Shown here piece by piece: positions 45,275-54,724 of a DNA stretch of 64,000 nucleotides (position 1 is the stretch's first letter; every line of letters begins with the position of its first letter). The stretch spans positions 279,384 to 343,383 of the forward strand of contig NZ_AQYJ01000023.1 in NCBI RefSeq assembly GCF_000380565.1. Direction: 5' to 3'. Below the pieces are notes generated by a model, which was not told the origin of the DNA, did not search any database, and worked only from the letters and a program-made list of their open reading frames with translations. Made by a program: the position numbers and the translations under genes. The stretch is from Microbulbifer variabilis ATCC 700307 (GTDB lineage: Bacteria; Pseudomonadota; Gammaproteobacteria; Pseudomonadales; Cellvibrionaceae).

Positions 45275-46426
45275 CTAGGGGCTGACAAACAGTTTTCGAC
45301 GGTAAAGCCAGTGGAGAATAATCCACTGTACCGCCAGCACACCGATAACAATCACCAGGTTCCCGGCATCCGCAGAAGAAAATACAGAGGCAATGCCGCC
45401 AAACAGGCTTTTGCTTGTGTAGGTCCAGTTCACCAGGCTGCTTGCCATATACACCAGAATGGCATTGCAACCGATCACGGCAAACAGAGTGGTAAACCCG
45501 CGCCACTTCCATATATCCGAAATCAGATAGAAGCAACCGAGGAACAGCAGGCTGCAACCAATGGTGACGAGGGAGAAGGATCCCGTCCATAAATCTTTAT
45601 TCACCGGGTAAACCAGGTTCCAGGTCCATCCGAGTGCGCATAGGGTGATACCCGCGAGGAACAATCCCCTGAGCAGTTTGCCTGGCTGGTCTCGGTGCAG
45701 ATGCAGCCAGCGGCCGGCAAAAACGCCGGCGAGGGCATTGGCGACGGCGGGCAGGGTAGACAGCAGCCCTTCAGGGTCGTACGGCTTGCCTTGATAAGTG
45801 ATGCCCGGCAGGCAGCATTGGTCTACCGCAGCGTTAATTGATCCCGAGATACTGAAATCCCCCAGTCCGAGTTGCAGGAGCCAGTAGCCAAGCAGGATAC
45901 CCGCAAAAATCAGGTACTGGGCGATGGGGCGACAGTGCCAGACAATCAGTGCGGCAAAGAACCAGGCAAAGCCAATGCGGGCGAGAACACTGGCATAGCG
46001 TATTTCGGACAGGTCGGGGGGAACACTTGCGCCCCAGCCGTGGTTATAAAGCACCCCGAGACCCACAAGAATCAGCAGTCTTTTGATCGCTTTTTTGTAG
46101 GCGCTCTGGCGTTGTTGTGGTGGCTGGCCCCGCAAGGTTTTATTGGCCAGACCGAGGGTAACTCCGGAAAGAAAGATAAACAGTGGGAAGATCAGGTCAT
46201 ACAGGGTAAATCCATGCCATGTACTGTGCTGCATCTGTGCTTGTCCCCACGCAAAAGCACCGAGCCCGGTCAGGGACAGAAGCGGGGCGAACAGGGATTC
46301 GCCCCCAATAATCCAGAACATATCAAAGCCACGCAAGGCATCGACGGATGCCAAGCGCCTGTGGCTAGTGGGAGAGTAGTTGGTCTGTTGTTGCATGCTA
46401 CCGCTTGATTCCGTATCAGGATTCAT
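45275..46426 (-). CDS. nagX: NagX-like membrane acyltransferase (DUF5009/HGSNAT type)
   Basis: A 383-residue membrane protein with about ten helices. It begins with RLASVDALRGFDMFWIIGGE, the signature of heparan-alpha-glucosaminide N-acetyltransferase-like proteins, and has the second loop His (QHSTWHGFTLYDLIFPLFIF). NagX is a frequent, poorly understood member of GlcNAc clusters and may move acetyl groups onto amino sugars across the membrane. It lies downstream of the chitinase on the same strand, but a terminator lies between them. Confidence 0.85.
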   Translation of the reverse strand: MNPDTESSGSMQQQTNYSPTSHRRLASVDALRGFDMFWIIGGESLFAPLLSLTGLGAFAWGQAQMQHSTWHGFTLYDLIFPLFIFLSGVTLGLANKTLRGQPPQQRQSAYKKAIKRLLILVGLGVLYNHGWGASVPPDLSEIRYASVLARIGFAWFFAALIVWHCRPIAQYLIFAGILLGYWLLQLGLGDFSISGSINAAVDQCCLPGITYQGKPYDPEGLLSTLPAVANALAGVFAGRWLHLHRDQPGKLLRGLFLAGITLCALGWTWNLVYPVNKDLWTGSFSLVTIGCSLLFLGCFYLISDIWKWRGFTTLFAVIGCNAILVYMASSLVNWTYTSKSLFGGIASVFSSADAGNLVIVIGVLAVQWIILHWLYRRKLFVSP

Positions 46427-46499
46427 GAGTGCGAGGCGGTCATTGTTGTGCGTGCAGTTCGGGAAGTTGCGCTTACGAGCATGAGAAAAATTCCTTGGT

Positions 46500-46527
46500 C
46501 AAAAAAAAAGGCCCCGGAGACCGGGGC
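46500..46527 (-). terminator. Terminator after the chitinase gene
   Basis: GCCCCGG-AGA-CCGGGGC with a ten-base A-run on its left side, which is the U-run of the minus-strand transcript. Confidence 0.88.
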
Positions 46528-46617
46528 AAGTACAGGAGTAATAACCTGTAACGTCTTCAGAGAGAAATTGGCAACATCCTGTTGTAACAGCGGAGGGCTT
46601 CCTGCCCCCGCTAAAAC

Positions 46618-49600
46618 TCAGTTCACGTTGCAGACAAATTCCCAGCTGCCATCGGGGCTTCCTGGAACCGAATTTGTCCACCACTTTGCTCGGTATACGC
46701 TGCCATCATGAATGATTTGTTGACCGCCGCTGGCGTGATCGCCAGAGGGCCACTGTGGATAGGTCACCAGTCCACTGGTATCGATACCGGCGTCGGCGCA
46801 GCTGGTCCCTCCGCTGCCTCCGCCAGTGCCGCCGTCGCCACTACCCGCAGGCGTCGCCAGAGGCAGTTCCGGATGCTCGAATGCCAGTGCGTACGTTGTA
46901 CCGTTCACGGTGGCTGTGTAGGCCTGAGGGCCTGAAACGGGCAGGTAGTAATTCATGGTCATATCCCAGGTCTCGCCATCGGCAAGATCCTGCCAGCCCG
47001 GCAGGGCGAAGCGCACGCGGTGGAATTCGTTCTCGAGTCCGCCGACATTGCCGCCACCGGAATTGGCCCCGTCCTCAATGACTTCGAGACCGGCACCACT
47101 CTGATCGGTAATGATGTTGGATGTCGACGTCGGCATATCGAACTCAAATACAGTACCGCCGGGCAACACACCACCGGTGTTATTGGTAATGTACAGCTTG
47201 GGGTTTAGCGGGTAGTTCTGGTCGCCGAGTTTGAATCCGGAAATTTCGATACCCACATCGATCGCTTCAGAAGGGATTACGCGATCACTGCGCTGCTCGC
47301 GATAGGGCACTGCACTGGCAAATTTGTCGTAGGCGAGGGTCGTCAGGGTGGAGCCCATATAGTACTCGCCTTTGGCGGCATCCCAGTCGTAGTCACCGGC
47401 GAGTTCCCAGAACATGATGCCACCGACACCCTGGTCGATGACGTACTGTACCTTCGCGTCCATTGACTCTTCGTCTTCTGTGGAAATATACACATTCTTG
47501 GTGCTGTTCCAGAGCCACGGCGCTTCAGACACGGCATCGTAGTTACGTACGTAAGTGCCGACAAACGCATCGTCCGGGTCGCCTGCTGGATCGAGCCCGT
47601 AGTCCGTGGCATAGGAACCGAGAATGCCATTTTCCAGATTCTTGGCATGCCACATAGGGTTGGAGCCCGCGCCCATTTCCACGCTGTTTTCGTCCAGGTC
47701 GTGCCACATGTTGTCGATGCCAATGGCACCGTAACCGCACTTGGCAGAGCCGCCGGTACCGGTCGGACAATCGGACTGGTTTGGCAGTGCGGCAGAGCCG
47801 CCCAGGCCGTTGTTGCCACCGCTCACGCCCTGCCAGCCTCGGGTGTAGTAGGGAATACCGATATTAATTCGGCCCGGGGACATGGATCCGCGGAAGTACT
47901 TCACAGCCCAGTCGATATTCAGGTAGCCAATACCACCATACTGGGAAGTGGAGTAAACACTCGCGGCGGCCAGTTCCGGATCTTCGCCGTTGTCGAACAG
48001 TGCGGAGTTGTGGCCCACATATTCATTCCACGCGCCGTGCAGGTCGTAGGTCATGATGTTGACGTAGTCCAGATACTGGGTGATCTGCATGGTTTCCATG
48101 CCGCGCAGCAGGTATCCGGAGGACGGCGAGGCGATGGTGAGCATGTAGTGGGTGCCATCTTGCTCACCCGCGATGTCCAGCTTTTCACGCAATACACGCA
48201 TCAGCTCCACATAAGATTTCATGAGAGAACCGCGCAGCGGATTGGCGATGCCAAAGTCCAGCGGGTTGCCGGCATCGTTCATTGAGGTGGGATATTCGTA
48301 ATCGATATCGACGCCATCAAAGCCATACTGGCGGATAAAGTCCACGGCGGAGTTGGCGAACGTTTCAATGCCGGCATGGTTGATGCTGCCATCGGCATTG
48401 GTGGTCATGGTATAGAAACCACCATTGGCAACACGATCACCAGATTCGTTGAAGTAACCACCGGTTTCTGCCCAGCCACCGACGGAAATGAGGGTGCGCA
48501 CTTCAGGATGCTGCTTTTTAAATTTATTCAGCAGGTTGAAATGGCCCTGATAGCTGAAGTCCGCATCCATCTCTGCGCCACTGACGCCGGGCCAAGTCAT
48601 GCCGGTGGCAGGGTTGGCGGGATCGGCGGTATTGCCAACGGATACTTCGTTGCTGTCATTGATATGGGCGAAAGCGTAATTAATGTGGGTGATCTTGTCC
48701 CAAGGGATATCGTTCACCAGGTAGGTGGGCTGTCCATTGGCACCGTTTCTCCAACTGGTGAAGTAACCAATGATCCGGCGCGGATGATCGGCCCCCATGA
48801 TCTCCCGGCCTTCTGCGGTATAGATATCGCAGTAGTCCGGTGCCGTCCCGGGGCTGGTAAACAAGCCATCGGGACGACAGGGGAAGTCACCCGCTACGGG
48901 TTCACCGTTTACGGTGATTGAAACCGGCGCGGAGTCAGTGAACTGGTTAGCGGTATCGAATGCTCTCGCGAAAACGGAGGCACTGCCGGGAGTGGCGACC
49001 CAATCGATACTAAACGGCGCACTGGAATCTTCGCCCACTTTCTGCCCGGCGACAAAGAACTCCACTTTGGAAATCGCACCTTCTGTATCGCTGGCTGTGG
49101 CCGCGATGCTGACACTGGTGCCTTCATCAAACACGCTACCGTCGACAGGATTATTCAGGGTTACGGTTGGCGGGATATCGGGTGTGGTGACGTTGATATT
49201 GGCTGAGTCTGATTGAGTGCTTTGGCCATCGTTGTCGGTGGCCGTTGCGTACAGGACATGGCTGCCTTCGGTCGCTGTCCACTCGATCGCGTAGGGTGCG
49301 CTGGTGTCACTCCCCAGGCTGTTACTGTCGACGAAAAACTCTACCGAAGTGATGCTGCCATCTGCGTCACTGGCGCTGGCTGTGAGGGATACAGTCGCAC
49401 CGGTATCCAATTGCGTACCGTCTATCGGGTTGTCGAGCGAGATGACCGGGGCCTGTGGGCCGCTCACGGTGATGGTGACATTCGTGGTGAACGCGTCCTG
49501 TCCCGTGTCGTCCACTATGCGTGCGCGCAACACCGGGTTGCCGGCAACGGCGGTCCAGCTGGCCTGCCAGGGTGCGCTGGTATCTGTACTGATAGCGCTA

Positions 49601-49974
49601 CCATCGACGAAAAATTCCACACTGACGACCTGGCTATCATCGCTCGCGTCCACGGTAATGATAACGCTGTCATTTTCGCTAAATGTCATACCGTTGGTGG
49701 GGGCGGTGATGGAGCCGGCTGGAGGCTGGTCAACAGCACCCTCACAGGCGCCTTGCAGCGTCCATTCCTGATACTGGCCGGAGAACTGCTCCGGATTCTG
49801 GTTCTGTGTCCACCAGTTGGCCCGATAAGCGTTGCTGTTGTACTGGACTTCTGCACCGCCGTTGTAGGCGGTTGCGGCATCCCAGTCCGGGAGGCCTGTG
49901 CAGTCCACGGCATGCGCCTGGCCTGCGGCAAAGATCGCCACGGCAAGACTGCCGAGCGCGAGAAAGTGTTTCAT
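46618..49974 (-). CDS. Secreted multidomain GH18 chitinase
   Basis: A 1118-residue secreted chitinase. I start at the ATG at 49974 (KHFLALGSLAVAIFAAGQ signal peptide) because AAGGTGA precedes it. Domains in order: a CBM5/12 chitin-binding unit (about 24-75, with AYRANWWTQ), three bacterial Ig-like repeats (about 80-355, each with VEFFVDG or VEFFVAG), a GH18 catalytic domain with FDGVDIDYE, in which Glu560 is the acid catalyst, a linker beta domain, and a second CBM5/12 at the C-terminus (VYRAKWWTNS). It cuts crystalline chitin to oligomers outside the cell. A LacI-type operator lies 68 bases upstream. Confidence 0.95.
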   Translation of the reverse strand: MKHFLALGSLAVAIFAAGQAHAVDCTGLPDWDAATAYNGGAEVQYNSNAYRANWWTQNQNPEQFSGQYQEWTLQGACEGAVDQPPAGSITAPTNGMTFSENDSVIITVDASDDSQVVSVEFFVDGSAISTDTSAPWQASWTAVAGNPVLRARIVDDTGQDAFTTNVTITVSGPQAPVISLDNPIDGTQLDTGATVSLTASASDADGSITSVEFFVDSNSLGSDTSAPYAIEWTATEGSHVLYATATDNDGQSTQSDSANINVTTPDIPPTVTLNNPVDGSVFDEGTSVSIAATASDTEGAISKVEFFVAGQKVGEDSSAPFSIDWVATPGSASVFARAFDTANQFTDSAPVSITVNGEPVAGDFPCRPDGLFTSPGTAPDYCDIYTAEGREIMGADHPRRIIGYFTSWRNGANGQPTYLVNDIPWDKITHINYAFAHINDSNEVSVGNTADPANPATGMTWPGVSGAEMDADFSYQGHFNLLNKFKKQHPEVRTLISVGGWAETGGYFNESGDRVANGGFYTMTTNADGSINHAGIETFANSAVDFIRQYGFDGVDIDYEYPTSMNDAGNPLDFGIANPLRGSLMKSYVELMRVLREKLDIAGEQDGTHYMLTIASPSSGYLLRGMETMQITQYLDYVNIMTYDLHGAWNEYVGHNSALFDNGEDPELAAASVYSTSQYGGIGYLNIDWAVKYFRGSMSPGRINIGIPYYTRGWQGVSGGNNGLGGSAALPNQSDCPTGTGGSAKCGYGAIGIDNMWHDLDENSVEMGAGSNPMWHAKNLENGILGSYATDYGLDPAGDPDDAFVGTYVRNYDAVSEAPWLWNSTKNVYISTEDEESMDAKVQYVIDQGVGGIMFWELAGDYDWDAAKGEYYMGSTLTTLAYDKFASAVPYREQRSDRVIPSEAIDVGIEISGFKLGDQNYPLNPKLYITNNTGGVLPGGTVFEFDMPTSTSNIITDQSGAGLEVIEDGANSGGGNVGGLENEFHRVRFALPGWQDLADGETWDMTMNYYLPVSGPQAYTATVNGTTYALAFEHPELPLATPAGSGDGGTGGGSGGTSCADAGIDTSGLVTYPQWPSGDHASGGQQIIHDGSVYRAKWWTNSVPGSPDGSWEFVCNVN

Positions 49975-50041
49975 TGGGTTCACCTTGAGTAAGTTATTTT
50001 TGTTGTTGGTCATCGGCAGTTAGGTGACGCGATTGCCAAAA

Positions 50042-50055
50042 TGACATCGCTGTCA
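50042..50055 (-). promoter_or_regulatory. LacI-type operator before the chitinase gene
   Basis: TGACATCGCTGTCA. On the minus strand it contains a TTGACA that could be the -35 box, so a bound repressor would block transcription. Confidence 0.65.
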
Positions 50056-50059
50056 AAAT

Positions 50060-50603
50060 ATCATCGCTTATAGGGAATCGCAATGCAGAAAGGGACGAAT
50101 TACTACGGGGTAAAGACAATTAAAATGAAAGTTCCGCCACTGGAGTTGATATGAGACCCGTATCACGATCAAAGCGGAACATTAAGAGAATATGACTGAG
50201 GCAAGACATTGCGTCTTGTCCCCGGGGAGATACGGTGTGATCAACCTGAATCAAGGGGAGAAAACGAGTGGTACTGGTAGGTTGCTTTTCTGCCTTAAGC
50301 AGGGGCTTTACCGGTGGTGATCATTACGGTTCACCGACCAGCTCGCCAGCCGGTAAGGGAGGCGCAGGAATAACAAAGTTAAATGGAAGCCTACATGAAG
50401 CCAATCAATCTATTGAGAAACCCAGCCCTTCTGGTGGTAGCAATCGCTGCAGCGTCTGCTTCGGCAATATTAACGGGTGCCTGAGATCTACCCGGCCGAC
50501 TACCGCTTGTACGTGAGGCAAGTTCACTGGTTGACAGCGTTGTCTTTTTCGTTATTGTGGACCTTGCAATCACTGGTGCCATAACAAATAGAAAAGGACT
50601 CCC
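50060..50603. other. Region between chitinase and hexosaminidase genes
   Basis: No intact gene. An ATG at 50395 with GGAAG upstream encodes 29 residues that look like a signal or membrane helix (NPALLVVAIAAASASAILTG) before TGA at 50482. The same frame then continues open for about 45 codons with a second hydrophobic stretch (VDSVVFFVIVDLAITGAI). It may be a broken small membrane protein gene. Confidence 0.4.
50532..50545 (+). promoter_or_regulatory. Weak LacI-type operator before the hexosaminidase gene
   Basis: TGACAGCGTTGTCT differs from the consensus at two bases. It overlaps a TTGACA -35-like box. It is weaker than the other operators of the locus. Confidence 0.45.
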
Positions 50604-53333
50604 ATGCTTTGCGCCATCCCCTCCCTGAATAAGACCAAGCTAAGAATTTCAGTCTTTTCCCTGGCCTTGGGATTGACGATCGCCCTGACGGGTTGCGGTG
50701 GGCACGACAATCCGGAACGGGGTTCGGCCCGGCAGATTGCCGAAGATTTCTCGGTGCAGTTGGAAGTGCTCACCAACTACCAGGCGACCGGCGACGAACT
50801 TGCAGAGCGTTGCAAGCGCGAAGGCGGTAGCGGGGCAATTTGCTCGACCTACCGGATATCGCTGACCAACGCCGGCGAGGCCGCTTTGGCACCGGGTGCT
50901 TTGGAATGGAGTCTCTACTTCCACAGTGTGCGCCGTACCCTGGCGCTGATGAACCGTGACGATTTGCGCCTGGAGCATGTCAAGGGAGATCTGCACCGTT
51001 TGGTACCTCTGGCCCATTTCCCGGGGCTGGCACAAGGGGAGACGCTGCAGCTGGATTTTCTCGCCGAGTACTGGTTCCAGTTCGAATCCGACTTTATGCC
51101 GCGCCTGTTTACCGTCGATGCGAACGGACAGGCACAGGTTATCCAATCCACCGACTCCAATAGCATTGCCGAACTGGTTCTGCCGATTGAGAAAAACCAC
51201 TCCGATAATTGGAAGCGGGCATCCACGGATGCCAATGTCCTGGCAACCGCAGCCAGTCGGTTTGAGGAATTCTCCCGGCGTGGTGTTCAGGAAGGTGATC
51301 AGTGGCAGTCCCGTATTATCCCCAAGCCCCTGAAGCTCGAAAGTCGTGGTATTGCCGTTGATATCAGTGCGGGTCTTTCTGTAGATGGGGGGGCGTTATC
51401 GACCGCGACCCTCAACGTTATAAAACAGCGTCTGGATGCCTTTGGCCTCGTTGGTGAAGGCGCTGGAGCCTATCCCGTATCAGTGGTGATCGATACAAAG
51501 CTGTCTGCGAATACTGCAGAATCTTACCGGCTTGAGGTGGGTGAGACAGGCGCTTTGGTGACCGCCGCGGACCAGTCGGGCGCCTTCTATGGACTTCAGT
51601 CATTACTTGGCCTGATCAATGTACGCGCCGGCACGCTGATGACAGCCCGGGTTGAGGATGCGCCGCGTTTCCCCCATCGCGGGCTCTTTCTCGATGTAGG
51701 CCGTAACTTCCATACCAAACCGCTGGTGCTCAAGCTGCTCGACCAGATGGCGGCTTATAAACTCAACCGTTTCCACGTCCACCTGTCTGAGGACGAAGGT
51801 TGGCGCCTGGAAGTGCCCGGTCTGCCAGAACTCACTGAGATTGGTTCTCGCCGCTGTTTCGACCTGGAGGAGAACCAGTGTCTGTTGCCTCAGTTGGGCT
51901 CTGGCCCTAATACGGATAACAATGGCAGCGGCCATTTCAGTGTCGAGGACTACATCGAGATTGTTCGCTATGCCGGTGAGCGTCATATCGAGGTGATCCC
52001 CGAGTTCGATATGCCCGCCCATGCCCGGGCTGCGGTTGTGTCGATGGAGGCGCGTTATCGCCGACTGGTGGAATCAGATCCGGAAGCGGCTGCGCGCTAC
52101 CGACTGATTGATGCAGAAGACAACAGCCGTTTCCTGTCGGTCCAGTTCTACGACGACAGCTACGTTAACCCCTGCATCGACTCCACTTACCAGTTTGTGG
52201 GCAAAGTGATATCTGAGGTGCAGGCGATGCACGAGCGCGCAGGCTATCCGCTGCAAAGCTGGCATTTCGGTGGCGATGAGGCCGTCAATATTTTCGCCGG
52301 TGACAGCTTTGAAGATGCGCCAGGGCAGGACCCCGCCAAAGGAGATGTTGACGCTGGTGCTCGCAAGCAGCCGTGGTCGGGCTCCCCTCAGTGCCAGAAG
52401 CTGGTTGCCAGTGGCGCGGTTGCGGACATCTCGGAGCTGGGTAGCTACTACGCGCGCCGTGTTGCCTCTCTGGTCCATGATACCGGGATTCCCACGCTCG
52501 GCGCATGGAATGACGGTGTTAAAGCTGTAAAAGATGCCAGCGAGGAACTCGCGACAGAAAACAACTATGTCAACTCCTGGGCCCCGCTGTTCTGGGGTGG
52601 TGGTGATGAAAGCTCGCATTTCGCCGCCGTCGGATTTGACGTGGTGCAGTCTCACTCCGACTTTCTGTACTTCGATATGCCTTACGAGGTCGATCCGAAG
52701 GAGCTTGGTTACTATTGGGCGTCACGCCATACCGACACACGTAAGACCTTCAGTTACGCCCCCCTGGTCACGGCCCAACTGGCAGAAGTATCTACTGATC
52801 GCGATGGCAATGCCTGGTCGGCGAAAGCGGCAGATGAAAGCTTTGCCAACAGCGTACGCGGTATACAAGGTAATCTGTGGAGCGAAGTGGTGCGCACCGA
52901 TGCGCAGGTGGAATATATGATATTCCCGCGGCTGCTGGCCCTGGCCGAGCGGGCGTGGCACCAGGCGTCCTGGGAGTTGGATGCGGTCCCGGGGCAGGAG
53001 TTTTCTGCTGAGAGTGGTCTCGTTGATGTTGCCGCTTTGGAGGCGGACTGGAGAGGATTTGCTGCCGCGGTGGGGCACAAAGAGCTACTCAAGCTGGATC
53101 TTACCGGGGTAGGGTATCGCATCCCGGTGCCTGGGGCGTTGAATGATGAAGGATATCTAAAAGTTGCCCAGGCCCTCCCAGGGCTGGTCACCGAATACTA
53201 TGATGGTGAATCCTGGCGCCCCATCACATCCGAGACACCAGCAGAGAAAGTAGATGCCATTCGAGCGCTTAGCGCCGATGGCCGCCGCGCCAGTCGCGCT
53301 GTATCTTTCAGTGTTGTGGAAGAGACACTGTAA
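50604..53333 (+). CDS. GH20 beta-N-acetylhexosaminidase lipoprotein
   Basis: A 909-residue family 20 hexosaminidase (chitobiase type). The N-terminus ends with lipobox IALTGC near residue 30, so it is lipid-anchored. A CHB_HEX carbohydrate-binding domain (about 45-200), a GH20b domain (about 250-340, IIPKPLKLES) and the catalytic barrel follow (RFPHRGLFLDVGRNFH; HVHLSEDEGWRLE; SWHFGGDEAVN with the Asp558-Glu559 pair; YFDMPYEVDP). It releases GlcNAc from chitooligosaccharides in the periplasm or on the surface. It is the last gene of the chitin locus before the IS remnant. Confidence 0.94.
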   Translation: MLCAIPSLNKTKLRISVFSLALGLTIALTGCGGHDNPERGSARQIAEDFSVQLEVLTNYQATGDELAERCKREGGSGAICSTYRISLTNAGEAALAPGALEWSLYFHSVRRTLALMNRDDLRLEHVKGDLHRLVPLAHFPGLAQGETLQLDFLAEYWFQFESDFMPRLFTVDANGQAQVIQSTDSNSIAELVLPIEKNHSDNWKRASTDANVLATAASRFEEFSRRGVQEGDQWQSRIIPKPLKLESRGIAVDISAGLSVDGGALSTATLNVIKQRLDAFGLVGEGAGAYPVSVVIDTKLSANTAESYRLEVGETGALVTAADQSGAFYGLQSLLGLINVRAGTLMTARVEDAPRFPHRGLFLDVGRNFHTKPLVLKLLDQMAAYKLNRFHVHLSEDEGWRLEVPGLPELTEIGSRRCFDLEENQCLLPQLGSGPNTDNNGSGHFSVEDYIEIVRYAGERHIEVIPEFDMPAHARAAVVSMEARYRRLVESDPEAAARYRLIDAEDNSRFLSVQFYDDSYVNPCIDSTYQFVGKVISEVQAMHERAGYPLQSWHFGGDEAVNIFAGDSFEDAPGQDPAKGDVDAGARKQPWSGSPQCQKLVASGAVADISELGSYYARRVASLVHDTGIPTLGAWNDGVKAVKDASEELATENNYVNSWAPLFWGGGDESSHFAAVGFDVVQSHSDFLYFDMPYEVDPKELGYYWASRHTDTRKTFSYAPLVTAQLAEVSTDRDGNAWSAKAADESFANSVRGIQGNLWSEVVRTDAQVEYMIFPRLLALAERAWHQASWELDAVPGQEFSAESGLVDVAALEADWRGFAAAVGHKELLKLDLTGVGYRIPVPGALNDEGYLKVAQALPGLVTEYYDGESWRPITSETPAEKVDAIRALSADGRRASRAVSFSVVEETL

Positions 53334-53339
53334 TCTTCC

Positions 53340-53673
53340 AACTCTTGGGCCTCGGCACGGGGCCCTTCCTTCTTACGCTGAGTGAGTTGCTTTTCCAATT
53401 TCCGAATTTTTGCAAGTGCATTCCTTGGCTCAAGACTGTTCTGATGCAGATTATTTTTGTAGGTCCGACCGGTTTACTCTTTTTCACTTTCGACTTTTCA
53501 TCCTACTTACCGTCATTAAACTCCTTGCGCCAGCGATAGATCAGGACCGGATGTATATCTAATGCCTCGGAAATATAGGTGACTTGGATATAATTATGAT
53601 TTGCCAACCTAACGAGTACCTATTTGAACTCAGATGTGTATTGGAAATAGTTTCTTCTTTAAGTTTGTCCCAT
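53340..53673 (-). pseudogene. Decayed IS3-family orfA
   Basis: On the minus strand the ATG at 53673 opens a frame that reads YTSEFK, then ISEALDIHPVLIYRWRKEFN, the helix-turn-helix of IS3 orfA proteins, then KSKPVGPTK. Stops interrupt it at least three times and a frameshift precedes a coiled-coil end (KIRKLEKQLTQRKKEG). The orfB is absent. It abuts the hexosaminidase gene and marks the boundary of cassette block 2. Confidence 0.7.
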
Positions 53674-53682
53674 AAGGACCCC

Positions 53683-53716
53683 CTTTAGTGGATACTAAAT
53701 TTACTGTCCACTAAAG
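53683..53716. repeat. 34-bp near-perfect palindrome at the IS remnant end
   Basis: CTTTAGTGGATACTAAA followed by TTTACTGTCCACTAAAG; only two positions fail to pair. It sits just outside the orfA start and looks like an IS terminal repeat, or two abutting copies head to head. Confidence 0.6.
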
Positions 53717-53719
53717 CGT

Positions 53720-53778
53720 TATAAGTTCAAAGCATGGCGGGATTGCGGGCCGGGTCGTGTTGCAGCCTTTTGTTAGGT
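53720..53778 (-). repeat. Truncated attC at the block 2 left end
   Basis: The half next to the first gene survives (GGGATTGCGGGCCGGG, outer core GTTAGGT at 53772-53778). The other half was lost at the IS remnant. Confidence 0.6.
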
Positions 53779-54147
53779 AACGGTACATGAGTGAGCCGCT
53801 TTAACCTGAAGGCTATTATCCTGATTGGCCCATATACGCGTAAACCTGAAATCTCCGTTAGTTGGATTGCCATCATATGTTCCACATATTTGTACTCGAG
53901 CGGTAACTACAGCAGTGTTGCCTAGTATTTTTATACTATTTTCTGAAATATTGATTGACTCTATATCAAGCCTTCCTGATTCATGTGCCGATAAATCGTC
54001 TCTTTTGGTAAGCAATTGGCCGAGGTGGTTTGTAAAAACTAAATCATCAGCAAGAAGCGCTGATAATGCATTTAAATCAGAATCCAACATCGCATTCCGT
54101 AGCTTTGTTTCTGCTTCTTGTACTGCTTTACCAAGCTCTGTATTCAT
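53773..54147 (-). CDS. DUF4440/NTF2-like protein (cassette)
   Basis: A 124-residue cone-fold protein of the SnoaL/NTF2 group. It has the N-terminal helix pattern EAETKLRNAMLDSDLNAL, then ADDLVFTNHLGQLLTKRD, which is typical of DUF4440, and the last strands VARVQICGTYDG and FRFTRIW. Members bind small ligands or act as simple enzymes; no specific substrate can be given. It is the last cassette of block 2. Confidence 0.85.
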   Translation of the reverse strand: MNTELGKAVQEAETKLRNAMLDSDLNALSALLADDLVFTNHLGQLLTKRDDLSAHESGRLDIESINISENSIKILGNTAVVTARVQICGTYDGNPTNGDFRFTRIWANQDNSLQVKAAHSCTVT

Positions 54148-54166
54148 GTGTAAAACTCCAGTTTTT

Positions 54167-54238
54167 GCCTATCGCCGTGCTCTGCGGTAATTTGGGAGCG
54201 CCAGCGAGTAAATTTTCTGCAGCAGCACCTTGTTATAA
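54167..54238 (-). repeat. attC site, one core mutated (72 bp)
   Basis: The inner core is GCCTATC instead of GCCTAAC; the outer is GTTATAA at 54232-54238. Confidence 0.7.
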
Positions 54239-54607
54239 CTCACTTACTAAGTATTGCTTAATCGATGACGCCATGACAACTAACTCAACAGAGACCCCGC
54301 TAGAAAACTCAAACTTTAGAGCATCAGAATAGCCTTGATTATTCCTCATTTCCCAAGCCCAAGTTAGCTTATTCCCTATGCATTTGTGAAACACTGTAGG
54401 GGAAGTCCTTTCAGCCAATAAAGAGCCTTCCTCGAAACTCTTTAGATAGATTTCATCCGTGTCATCGATTACACAGAATACACAACTCGAGTGCTCAAAC
54501 CTCAGCAATATCTGCGTTATTTCGCCAGGCAGTTCTTGGGGCCCATATGATGAAACCTCTTCAAGTATTCCGGCCGACTCGACTAACTCTGAAAGTTTCA
54601 CATCCAC
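54233..54607 (-). CDS. DUF6334-like hypothetical protein (cassette)
   Basis: A 124-residue cytoplasmic protein. The segment KLTWAWEMRNNQGYSDALKF near residue 80 resembles the DUF6334 family, whose role is unknown. The C-terminal FSSGVSVELVVMASSIKQYL fits the same family. Confidence 0.65.
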   Translation of the reverse strand: MDVKLSELVESAGILEEVSSYGPQELPGEITQILLRFEHSSCVFCVIDDTDEIYLKSFEEGSLLAERTSPTVFHKCIGNKLTWAWEMRNNQGYSDALKFEFSSGVSVELVVMASSIKQYLVSEL

Positions 54608-54616
54608 CCTCGAGAG

Positions 54617-54712
54617 TTATAACGCCACCAACATGGGTCGAAATGGAACAGAGAAGCTGCGGAGTGTAGGTCCAGCCAGCTTTGCTGGCGAGCGCGCTTG
54701 GCTTTGTTAAGT
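54617..54712 (-). repeat. attC site (96 bp)
   Basis: Cores TTATAAC (54617-54623) and GTTAAGT (54706-54712, fits GTTRRRY). The hairpin is CCAGCCAGC / GCTGGCG. Confidence 0.85.
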
Positions 54713-54724
54713 GTTTGGTTAGCT

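Noticed and set aside
49595..49615. Operator-like TGATAGCGCTACCA inside the chitinase gene
   Set aside because: It encodes part of an Ig-like repeat, deviates from the palindrome, and is far from a promoter.
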